Below, piece by piece: positions 21,534-28,057 of a stretch of 64,000 nt of DNA. The stretch is from Ketogulonicigenium robustum (GTDB lineage: Bacteria > Pseudomonadota > Alphaproteobacteria > Rhodobacterales > Rhodobacteraceae): assembly GCF_002117445.1 (NCBI RefSeq), contig NZ_CP019937.1, forward strand, positions 140,001-204,000, given 5' to 3'. The translations under genes and the position numbers were made by a program. The notes below the pieces were generated by a model. The model made no database searches. It worked only from the letters and a program-made list of their open reading frames with translations, and had not been told where the DNA came from. Numbering within the stretch: the stretch's first letter is position 1; the number at the start of each line of letters is the position of its first letter.

Positions 21534-21782
21534 CTAGTCAGCCTCGCCCCCTCGCAGGGCCACCCCTGCGCCTGATGCGGCTTCGCCGCTTTCGAGGAAA
21601 TCCACACCTGCGGTTTCGAGCGCTGCTTTAATTGCGCCGAGATTGTTGGCGTTAGGTGCGCGCTGCCCTTTCTCGAAAGATACAATCGTATTTCGCGACA
21701 CATTTGCGGCTCTCGCAAGGCTGGCCTGATCCATTTCTACAAGCGCCCGTGCTGCGCGGCATTGTGCGGGTGTAATTGGCAT
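21534..21782 (-). CDS. XRE-family repressor of the island
   Basis: 82 aa from the ATG at 21782, which has AAGGTTGG upstream; an ATG three codons earlier is less likely. The helix-turn-helix has QCRAARALVEMDQASLARAANVS and NTIVSFEKGQRAPNANN, a Cro/CI-type fold covering almost the whole protein. It diverges from the small-protein genes at 21872 across a region full of palindromes. By position and size it is the likely immunity or copy-number regulator. No peptidase or dimerisation domain is visible. Confidence 0.85.
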   Translation of the reverse strand: MPITPAQCRAARALVEMDQASLARAANVSRNTIVSFEKGQRAPNANNLGAIKAALETAGVDFLESGEAASGAGVALRGGEAD

Positions 21783-21793
21783 GAAGACCAACC

Positions 21794-21841
21794 TTGTGCT
21801 TTATGTTTGACATAATGCCCTGAATTGGGCATTTTGCACAA
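21794..21841. promoter_or_regulatory. nested palindromic operators of the XRE repressor
   Basis: Three dyads occupy the 89-bp divergent gap. TTATGT-TTG-ACATAA (21801-21815) is perfect. AATGCCC-TGAATT-GGGCATT (21814-21833) follows. An outer TTGTGC...GCACAA pair (21794-21799 and 21836-21841) encloses both. They lie between the repressor and the operon starting at 21872. Confidence 0.7.
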
Positions 21842-21871
21842 CATAACACTAAGCGCCTGATTGGAGCAACA

Positions 21872-22312
21872 ATGCCGAACCCCCATATTCCGGCAGCCGC
21901 TACCGGCTTGCCTATCGAAACCCTGTCCCGTCGCGCGCTGGTCGCGGGGCTGCCTGCTTTGGTGATGGCCGCACTGCCTGCGGCGCTGGATGCCGCGCCT
22001 GCGCCCGATCCTATGGTTGCGCTAGTCGCCCGCTGGGGTCGCGCACGGGCGCACTGGCGCGCCGCTGCGGCAGCAGATTTAGACGGCAACTTTGAAACCC
22101 GTGCCTGCAAATTCTGGGAACGGCAGGAATACGCAATCCAAGCGCTGATCGAGGCCACCCCCATTCGGACGGTCGAGGGCCTTGGGGCGCTCTGTCACTT
22201 CCTTTTCGCGGGCAACAACAATTTCGAGAATGACCCGTGGCCGGACGTGCCGCGCTGGGCGCTGGTCAAGGTGCGCGCGTGGGCTGCCAGCCAGATCGGG
22301 GGCGCAGCATGA
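21872..22312 (+). CDS. small island protein with Tat-like N-terminus
   Basis: 146 aa, family not recognised. The N-terminus has a twin-arginine-like SRRALVAGLPALVMAALPA segment (residues 19-37) ending in Ala-rich sequence, so export or membrane anchoring is possible. The remainder is Ala/Trp/Arg-rich and helical, with ETRACKFWERQEYAIQALIEA. GGAGC precedes the ATG. Its stop overlaps the next start as ATGA. The next protein has a similar N-terminal plan, so the two may be paralogous partners. Confidence 0.72.
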   Translation: MPNPHIPAAATGLPIETLSRRALVAGLPALVMAALPAALDAAPAPDPMVALVARWGRARAHWRAAAAADLDGNFETRACKFWERQEYAIQALIEATPIRTVEGLGALCHFLFAGNNNFENDPWPDVPRWALVKVRAWAASQIGGAA

Positions 22313-22713
22313 ACCGGCGCGAATTGATGCTTTCAGTCCCCGCTGTAGCGCTGGGGGCGATCCTACCCGCGCAAGGGGACGCGGCGGGCGCTGCACCGCA
22401 TGAGGCGTGTCAGGTGCTGCAATCGGAAACGCCGGTTGGACGTGCATTCTTGGGCTGGTCGAACCTGCGCGATCAGATCAACAGCCCCGCGTTCAGCGGC
22501 GTATCAGAGGCGGGCTTTAACCTGATCGTGTCACGGTTAGATGCGGACGCCACCGAACTGCTGGCAATCCCTTGCCAGACCCCGCGCGATTTTATCCTGA
22601 AGGTGATTGCCGTCACCGATTGGGGCGGGGTGGCGCTGCCTGATGAAACCCGCGCACCGGAACTGTGGGCCGAAGCGCGGGCTTTGGTGAACTGGGCGTA
22701 TAGAATTATATAG
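22309..22713 (+). CDS. second small island protein with Tat-like N-terminus
   Basis: 134 aa from the ATG that overlaps the preceding stop by 4 nt; a longer in-frame reading from 22237 runs inside the upstream gene and is rejected. It begins MNRRELMLSVPAVALGAILP, a twin-arginine-like signal, followed by GDAAGAAP as a possible cleavage region. The rest is unrecognised, with two cysteines (EACQVL and IPCQTPRDF). Like its neighbour it ends with a Trp-containing helix. Its function is unknown. Confidence 0.72.
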   Translation: MNRRELMLSVPAVALGAILPAQGDAAGAAPHEACQVLQSETPVGRAFLGWSNLRDQINSPAFSGVSEAGFNLIVSRLDADATELLAIPCQTPRDFILKVIAVTDWGGVALPDETRAPELWAEARALVNWAYRII

Positions 22714-22860
22714 ATTTTTCAACTGGATATGCGGTGCGTAATTATTCCCGATTGTGCGCCATTTATTCCCGAAAGACATGTGGCCCCCCGAAACTCATTT
22801 TTGGACTGATGCAACTGCCTGAATGCTTTGGGCAGCCATTTGATAAAATGAGGTGACTAA

Positions 22861-23088
22861 ATGCCTATCCCCTATACGACCGACAAACTTCCCTCCGAAC
22901 TGATGCTGAACCGCGATGAGGTCCACGCACATTTCGGCCTCTCGCGCCGCTTCCTCGAAATCGCCGCCGTGCGCGGTGATGGCCCCGCGATGGTCAAGAT
23001 TGGCCGTTCGGTGCGCTACCGCGTGGCCGATGTGCGAGAGTGGATCGAGGCCCGCCGCGTCCTGTCTACCTCGCAAAAGGTGGCCTAA
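22861..23088 (+). CDS. AlpA-like helix-turn-helix regulator / excisionase
   Basis: 75 aa, one MerR/HTH_17-type domain: LMLNRDEVHAHFGLSRRFLEIAAV, then a wing with GPAMVKIGRSVRYRVADVREWIEARR. This is the pattern of AlpA and excisionase proteins of P4-like elements, which bind near att sites or activate int and replication genes. It starts a compact run that leads to the primase and helicase genes, with 1 nt between its stop and the next start. Confidence 0.85.
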   Translation: MPIPYTTDKLPSELMLNRDEVHAHFGLSRRFLEIAAVRGDGPAMVKIGRSVRYRVADVREWIEARRVLSTSQKVA

Positions 23089-23089
23089 C

Positions 23090-23488
23090 ATGATCACGGA
23101 TAAGAAACTGACGTGCCGCCTGCTGATGGCCTTTGCACAAGAGGCCGAAGAACTGGGACTGTTTGCCTCCGAGGCGCTGGACGCGGCCTTGCTGCGCGGC
23201 GGTGGGGCGCTGGGCGAGGATGACGCGCCGACCTACGCGCGGGATATAGGGCTGGCTATCGGTGGCGCTGCCAGTGGCCTCGCAGCGCGTATGCGTTTTG
23301 AACTGTTGGCCCCCGCTGATGATGTGACCCCGCACAAAGGCGTGCTGACCCGCGAAATCGCAAGCCTTGTGGCAGAGGCCGAGCGCCTCGGGCAATTCGC
23401 GGTTGCCTCCCTCTACGATGATCTGCTGCGCGCCAATGAGGCCGAGGGCTACGCAGAAACGGCTTCCTACGCCCAAGCGATCGGCTGA
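23090..23488 (+). CDS. island protein with internal duplication
   Basis: 132 aa, family not recognised. Two related segments of about 45 residues follow each other: the first contains EAEELGLFASEALDAALLR and ends TYARDIG, the second contains EAERLGQFAVASLYDDLLR and ends SYAQAIG. The protein is acidic and predicted all-helical. The start is the ATG one base after the AlpA-like stop. A longer upstream frame overlapping that gene is rejected. A scaffold or protein-protein adaptor role is a guess. Confidence 0.75.
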   Translation: MITDKKLTCRLLMAFAQEAEELGLFASEALDAALLRGGGALGEDDAPTYARDIGLAIGGAASGLAARMRFELLAPADDVTPHKGVLTREIASLVAEAERLGQFAVASLYDDLLRANEAEGYAETASYAQAIG

Positions 23489-23547
23489 GCGGCGCAAGGC
23501 ATGTTGAAGCACCTTGCGGCCCGCCTGCGCTTGCTGGGTGCGCTGTA

Positions 23548-23766
23548 GTGGAAGGCTGGGATGGCAAGAGCGTGAAAGCCCACGTTGAACTGGTGCGTTC
23601 CGAAGCGTGGCAAGCCAGTTCAGATATTTTCGACCTGCAATGCACACAAGACGAACACCGCGCCGAGATCGACGCGCTTGAAACCGAAGTGGACGCGCTG
23701 AAGCGCGAACTGTGGGCGCTGCAACAGATTGTTGCGGCCCTCACTGCAAAAGGAAATCAAACATGA
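23548..23766 (+). CDS. small coiled-coil island protein
   Basis: 72 aa, with GTG as the likely start (a second in-frame GTG lies 24 nt downstream). The C-terminal half, EHRAEIDALETEVDALKRELWALQQIVAAL, shows heptad spacing of Leu/Ile/Val and is a clear coiled coil, about four heptads. It overlaps the start of the Toprim protein by 4 nt, so co-translation is likely. It may dimerise or tether a replication protein. The family is not recognised. Confidence 0.65.
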   Translation: MEGWDGKSVKAHVELVRSEAWQASSDIFDLQCTQDEHRAEIDALETEVDALKRELWALQQIVAALTAKGNQT

Positions 23767-24662
23767 CTGAAGCCGAACGTGTCACGCGGGCACTGAATGG
23801 CGAATGGCGGGGCAACAACGGCCTTGCGCCGTGCCCGATTTGCCAACCTGAAGGGCGGCGCGATCAGCGGGCCTTGTCTCTGTCGGATAGCGCGGGGCGC
23901 TTGCTGTGCCACTGCCACAAGAGCGGCTGCGCCGTCCTGTCGGAATTGCAGGTGCGCGGCCTGATTGATGGCAAAGGCGCGCCGAGCGCCCCGCCTGATC
24001 CCGCTGCCGAGGCCCGCCGCCGTGCAGAGGAAAAGCGCCGCGATGCCCGCCGCCGTGAAAGCGCCCGCACTCTGTTCGCTGAGGGCGTGTCTTGCTTTCT
24101 GACGCCCGCGCAAACCTATCTGGAAAGCCGTGGGCTGACCGGCATGCACTTCAATCGGCTGCGGTCCACGCTGCGCTATCACCCCAGCGTCTTGCATAGC
24201 CCCAGCGGCCTCCACCTGCCTGCCATGCTGGCGCAAATCCGTGGCCCGAAGGGCGAGGCGCTAGGCATCCACCGCACGTTCTTGAAGCCGGACGGCAGCG
24301 GCAAGGCTGATGTGGAACCGGCCAAGATGATGCTGGGGCCGTCCTCGGGCGGCGCGGTGCGTTTTGGCCCCGATAACCGCGTGATCGCGCTGGCCGAAGG
24401 GATTGAAACCGCCCTGTCTGTCTCTCGTTCTTCGCGGATGACCGTTTGGGCCACCTTGTCCACTTCGGGCCTCAAAGGCTTGATCCTGCCGCCCGCGCCT
24501 GTCGCTGAGGTGGTTATCATCGCTGCCGATCACGATGATGCCGGATTGAGCGCCGCTGAGATCGTGGCGGGCCGTCTGGAAGCCGAAGGGCGCGCGGTGT
24601 CGATCATCCACCCCCAGAAACAAGGCACGGACTTTAACGACCTGCTGCGCGGTGACGCATGA
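23763..24662 (+). CDS. zinc-ribbon/Toprim primase-like protein
   Basis: 299 aa. An N-terminal CHC2-like zinc ribbon has CPIC at residues 24-27 and CHCHKSGC at 49-56. An Arg/Glu-rich helical linker follows (about 80-115). A C-terminal Toprim domain has the acidic motifs ALAEGIETAL and IIAADHDDAG. This is the layout of satellite and plasmid primases. AAGGA precedes the ATG at 23763; the open frame begins earlier inside the coiled-coil gene and is not used. It overlaps the DUF927 gene by 4 nt, so together they supply primase and helicase functions that P4 alpha carries in one protein. Confidence 0.9.
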   Translation: MTEAERVTRALNGEWRGNNGLAPCPICQPEGRRDQRALSLSDSAGRLLCHCHKSGCAVLSELQVRGLIDGKGAPSAPPDPAAEARRRAEEKRRDARRRESARTLFAEGVSCFLTPAQTYLESRGLTGMHFNRLRSTLRYHPSVLHSPSGLHLPAMLAQIRGPKGEALGIHRTFLKPDGSGKADVEPAKMMLGPSSGGAVRFGPDNRVIALAEGIETALSVSRSSRMTVWATLSTSGLKGLILPPAPVAEVVIIAADHDDAGLSAAEIVAGRLEAEGRAVSIIHPQKQGTDFNDLLRGDA

Positions 24663-26530
24663 GCGGTGAGGATGTAATCAAGGCCCAAGTGGCTAAGGCT
24701 ACGGCAGAGGCCGAAGCCAAAAAGACCGGCGCTGCGCAGGACGGGAAGGCCCAGCGCGCCAAGCGGAAACCCCACTTCCCGTTCAAGGTAGAAGCTGGTC
24801 AGACGTGGAAAGAGGTGGAAACGGAAGCACCGGACGGCACCCTTAAAAAGGGCTGGCAGGCGTTCGGGTCTGAACTGAATGTCTTGGCGCTGTCCCGTAG
24901 CGCCGATGGCGAGGATTGGGGCCTTCAGGTTGAAGTGATCGACCGTGACGGCGCGGCCCATATCTGGGCGATGCCGCAATCGCTGCATGCAGGGTCGGGC
25001 GATGCGATCATTGGCGAACTGCTGCGCTTGGGCTGGAAGCCCTTCACCACGATTGGCCGCAAGTGGCGCGACTACCTGCGCGAATACCTGATGGGGGCCG
25101 AACCGGAAAAGCGGGTGCGCTGTGTCCCCAAGATCGGCTGGCATGGTGAAGTGTTCGTGTTCCCTGATGAGGCGATCAGCGGTGCCGATGAGGGCGAGGC
25201 GGTGATCTTGCAGGCGGGCGAGCGGATTGAACATGCCCTGAATGTCTCGGGCGATCTGGCCGCGTGGCAGGCCGAGGTTGCTGCGAATGTCGTGGGCAAT
25301 TCGCGTTTGCTTCTGGCAACCTCTGCCGCTTTCGCTGCCTCCCTCTTGGCGCTGACGGGCGAGGATGGCGGCGGCTTCCACTTTCGCGGTGCGTCGTCCT
25401 CGGGCAAATCGACCGCGCTGGCCGTGGCTGGTTCGGTCTGGGGCGGTGGCGGCACGCGCGGCTATATCCAGTCTTGGCGCGCCACGGATAACGGTCTGGA
25501 AGCCCTGTCCGCCATGCACAATGATAGTTGCCTCTGTCTGGATGAGTTGAGCCAGATCGACAGCAAGGCGGCGGGTGCTGCGGCCTATATGCTGGGCAAC
25601 GGTGTTGGCAAGGCCCGCGCTGGGCGCGAGGGACAGGCGCGCAAGGCACATGAATGGCGGCTGATCTTTCTCTCTAACGGTGAAGTGGGCCTCTCGGATA
25701 AGATCAAGGAAAGCGGGGGCCGGATTGCGGCGGGTATGGAAGTGCGGGTGATCGACCTGCGCGCCGATGCAGGCGCGGGCATGGGCTTGTTTGAGGACAC
25801 CCACGGCGCTGCCGATCCCGCGCAATTCTCGCAACGCCTGAAGGGCGCGGCCAGCCGTCACTACGGCATCGCTGCACGGACGTTCATTCGCCGCGTGGCG
25901 GCTGATCTGCCTGCCGTGCGGGATACGGTGGCCGGTGCGCGCAAGGGGTTTCTGGCGGGCGCGCTGCCTGCGGGGGCCGATGGTCAGGTGCGGCGCGTGG
26001 CAGATCGTTTTGCTCTGGTGGCCGCTGCTGGCGAACTGGCGACTGTCATGGGCGTAACCGGTTGGCCCGTTGGGGCCGCTGCCGATGCGGCCATGCGGTG
26101 CTTCAAGGATTGGCTGATCGAGCGCGGCGGCATTGGGGCCAGCGAAGTGACCGACGCCAAGGCGCGCATCCGGCGGGAAATCGAAATCAACGGCCATTCC
26201 CGCTTTCTGCCGTGGTATCCCGACCCGCGCACGGTGATCCGCACCAACGCGCTGGGCTATGTCCGGCGCAGTGATAATGACCAACCCGACGCCGCGCCGA
26301 TTTACTATCTGCACAAGTCCGGCGTGGATGAGGTGTTGGCCGGTCTGGATCGCAAGTCGGTGCTGGAAGGGCTGGCCGATGAGGGGGTTATCATTCGGCA
26401 TGAGGTCACGGAAAAGGGTGCAAAGGTGCTGGCCCCGTCCAAGCCCTTCAAGGTGCCCAGCGAAAAGACGGTGGTGCGCCTCTACCAGATCGACCTAGAG
26501 GCGCTGATGAGCGGGGCGGCACATGGCTGA
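24659..26530 (+). CDS. DUF927-domain replicative helicase-like ATPase
   Basis: 623 aa. The N-terminal 60 residues are charged, then a DUF927 region includes TIGRKWRDYLREYLMG and KIGWHGEVFVFPDEAI. Walker A is GASSSGKST (Lys250) and Walker B-like is CLCLDELSQID. A C-terminal part has a small winged-helix-like segment (SGVDEVLAGLDRKSVLEGL). DUF927 proteins are superfamily-3/AAA-type helicases paired with primases in mobile elements. Together with the Toprim gene it should initiate replication of the excised island. An equally long open frame on the opposite strand is a codon-bias shadow. Confidence 0.9.
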   Translation: MSGEDVIKAQVAKATAEAEAKKTGAAQDGKAQRAKRKPHFPFKVEAGQTWKEVETEAPDGTLKKGWQAFGSELNVLALSRSADGEDWGLQVEVIDRDGAAHIWAMPQSLHAGSGDAIIGELLRLGWKPFTTIGRKWRDYLREYLMGAEPEKRVRCVPKIGWHGEVFVFPDEAISGADEGEAVILQAGERIEHALNVSGDLAAWQAEVAANVVGNSRLLLATSAAFAASLLALTGEDGGGFHFRGASSSGKSTALAVAGSVWGGGGTRGYIQSWRATDNGLEALSAMHNDSCLCLDELSQIDSKAAGAAAYMLGNGVGKARAGREGQARKAHEWRLIFLSNGEVGLSDKIKESGGRIAAGMEVRVIDLRADAGAGMGLFEDTHGAADPAQFSQRLKGAASRHYGIAARTFIRRVAADLPAVRDTVAGARKGFLAGALPAGADGQVRRVADRFALVAAAGELATVMGVTGWPVGAAADAAMRCFKDWLIERGGIGASEVTDAKARIRREIEINGHSRFLPWYPDPRTVIRTNALGYVRRSDNDQPDAAPIYYLHKSGVDEVLAGLDRKSVLEGLADEGVIIRHEVTEKGAKVLAPSKPFKVPSEKTVVRLYQIDLEALMSGAAHG

Positions 26531-26741
26531 TGGGAAACCTGATTGGGCGGGTCGCATGTGGCAGGGCTTCGGCCCAGCCCCCAGCGCCGGAGATGAGGAC
26601 AAGGCAACGCAAGCCGATCTGAAGGGATATGATCTTGCCGCCGATCTAGAGGCCGAACGGGCTGCAATCATGGAATATGATGGGGGCTTGTCCCGTAGAC
26701 TGGCAGAGAGGAAAGCGCGGCAGGATATAAGGGGGCCTTAG
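26523..26741 (+). CDS. small island protein after the helicase
   Basis: 72 aa, overlapping the helicase stop by 8 nt, so probably translationally coupled. It is acidic at the N-terminus (MADGKPDWAGRMWQGFG) and charged and helical at the C-terminus (LEAERAAIMEYDGGLSRRLAERKARQDI). The family is not recognised. Genes in this position often encode helicase loaders or copy-control proteins, but nothing here proves that. Confidence 0.65.
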   Translation: MADGKPDWAGRMWQGFGPAPSAGDEDKATQADLKGYDLAADLEAERAAIMEYDGGLSRRLAERKARQDIRGP

Positions 26742-27144
26742 CCTGTTCCCCCGCGCCCCAGCATGGGCGCATATCCGTCGCGTTTTTGGGGGCCTATCCG
26801 GCGGGCGATCCGGCAGCGCAGCTTGCGGCCACGAACAAGATTGATGAGGGGCGGCGCTTGGGTGCCGCCCTTCCGCTTTGGGCAGATGATGCAGCGCCCC
26901 GCGCGGCGGCGTGGGCTTGTGTGACGGGTTAAGATGCAGGTGGCGGCCTGTTGGGTTAGCGCTGGCGCAGATCGAGGCAGACGGGGGGGCGCTTTAGAAA
27001 TTATGCGCAGCCCTGCGGGACCGGCGGGGGGAGCTTCCTTTTTGCACGGACTGAATTTAGAAAAAAAGACCACTTATCAGATAGTTATGCCTGTAAAAAT
27101 CAGCGTGGGTCCTTCCTAGGGTTCGCCTGCATGCGGGTAATTCG

Positions 27145-27164
27145 CGCCCCGCTCGGGGCGTTTT
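27145..27164 (+). terminator. terminator of the island replication operon
   Basis: CGCCCC-GCTC-GGGGCG followed by TTTTC, about 400 nt after the last gene of the primase/helicase run. Confidence 0.6.
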
Positions 27165-27458
27165 CTGCTGAATTTTTCCATGAAAAGAAGGGGTTGGTGT
27201 TGTTGTTCTATCCCCCAAGGGGGGGTACCTCAAAGTCTGCAACCTCGGCCAGCGCAGGCCCGCGTCCCCCTCATGTGGGGATTTTTTTCTCAAGGCGTTG
27301 GAATTTCGGGCGGGACGATCCGAAACGGGGCGCTTTTTGCGCGTATAGCCCCCCGAAAGCGGCCCAATTTGCGCGCCCAAAAGGGCCGGATTTGGGAGAT
27401 TTTTGAGCCGCGACGGCCGCGAAAATCAAGAATGTCTATATTTATCAATGGCTTGACA

Positions 27459-27567
27459 GGTAACAGGCATTTCCATTTTTGTTACCTGTTTTGTTACCTG
27501 CTGGAAGGCATAAAATACATATAAAACAATATGTTATATATATAGGTAACAAGGTAACGGAGGTAAC
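27459..27567. repeat. GTTACC/GGTAAC iteron cluster B (putative second origin half)
   Basis: Six copies of the hexamer are present: GGTAAC at 27459, 27545, 27553 and 27562, and GTTACC at 27481 and 27493. As in cluster A, two GTTACC copies are followed by exactly 46 bp of spacer (27499-27544, strongly AT-rich) and then GGTAAC in inverted orientation. The AT-rich core includes ATGTTATATATATA. Confidence 0.7.
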
Positions 27568-27575
27568 AGCGTTTT

Positions 27576-27611
27576 AGTAGAGACCGGCCAAAAATCTGAA
27601 CGGCCTCTACT
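27576..27611. repeat. imperfect inverted repeat next to iteron cluster B
   Basis: AGTAGAG...CGGCC on the left pairs with CGGCC/TCTACT on the right, with a loop AAAAATCTGAA and a small bulge. It lies 9 bp after the last GGTAAC. It could be a structured RNA end, a primosome-type site or a terminator without T-run. Confidence 0.5.
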
Positions 27612-27815
27612 GTTGGCCGCGCCGCCACCTCTCGGCATTCCGCATGGCCGGTAGCCTTTGACTGGTTCGCCCAAGCTGCCCCAACTATTCACGGCAGAGA
27701 CAGACCCCCAAAAAAATTCGACAAGAACCCCTTCCGCACCTCCACGGTGCGCGGTGTTGTTATTCTTCCCCGCGCGCCACCTCACACCGCCCAGCGCTGC
27801 GCGAAATTTGTTTTG

Positions 27816-27835
27816 GTGGTAGCCCCGTGGTAGCC
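27816..27835 (+). repeat. two GTGGTAGCC repeats by the right att
   Basis: Copies at 27816 and 27827, spaced 11 bp, matching the first pair of the four-copy array upstream of int, including the flanking bases. They are three bases from the 51-bp att repeat. Likely integrase arm sites on the opposite end. Confidence 0.72.
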
Positions 27836-27838
27836 AGT

Positions 27839-27889
27839 AAAGAATAAGGGCCTAGTCATTTCTGACTAAGCCCTTGAATTCTTTGGTGA
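27839..27889. repeat. right attachment-site repeat (att)
   Basis: 51 bp identical to 16244-16294. It overlaps the last six bases of the intact tRNA-Lys gene and includes the tRNA's own hairpin terminator (AAGGGC...GCCCTT type, 27845-27877). Confidence 0.88.
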
Positions 27890-27959
27890 GCCGGCTGGGG
27901 GTCGAACCCAGGACCTACTGATTAAAAGTCAGTTGCTCTACCAACTGAGCTACCGGCTC
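27884..27959 (-). tRNA. tRNA-Lys (TTT), integration target
   Basis: A 76-nt minus-strand cloverleaf with acceptor GAGCCGG/CCGGCTC, encoded CCA (27884-27886) and anticodon TTT at 27924-27926. The gene stays intact because the element supplies the 3'-terminal bases. Confidence 0.95.
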
Positions 27960-28057
27960 TCCGTGAAGGGGCTAATAGGGGGAGTGCGCGGGGGGGTCAA
28001 CCCATGAAATGCGAAAGAATGCCGCCAGCACTGGATTCGCAACGTAAACTGGCATAG

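Larger units (their letters stand above)
26742..27838. other. non-coding end of the island
   Basis: About 1.1 kb without a convincing gene. The open frames here (for example 27131-27406 and 27180-27524) lack ribosome-binding sites and recognisable protein. It contains a terminator-like hairpin at 27145, the second repeat cluster, a long hairpin at 27576-27611 and two arm-type repeats before the att site. It could hold a small RNA, packaging signal or origin. Confidence 0.6.
16244..27889. mobile_element. integrative satellite-like genetic island at tRNA-Lys
   Basis: An 11.6-kb element bounded by a 51-bp perfect direct repeat (16244-16294 and 27839-27889) covering the tRNA-Lys 3' end and its terminator. 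Its backbone is a tyrosine integrase, XRE repressor, AlpA-like factor, Toprim primase-like protein and DUF927 ATPase, with repeat clusters near both ends. No virion, tail, terminase or conjugation genes are seen. This composition is that of P4-like satellites or small replicating islands. PepSY, DUF2946-like and GNAT genes look like cargo. Confidence 0.88.

Noticed and set aside
24530-26401. A 623-codon open frame on the minus strand opposite the DUF927 gene
   Set aside because: The plus strand has the Walker motifs, gene overlaps and codon pattern of a real gene. The minus frame is low in recognisable sequence and typical of GC-rich antisense shadows.
27131-27524. Two overlapping small plus-strand open frames in the island tail
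   Set aside because: No ribosome-binding site, low-complexity Arg/Pro/Ser composition, and they run over a terminator and into the repeat cluster.
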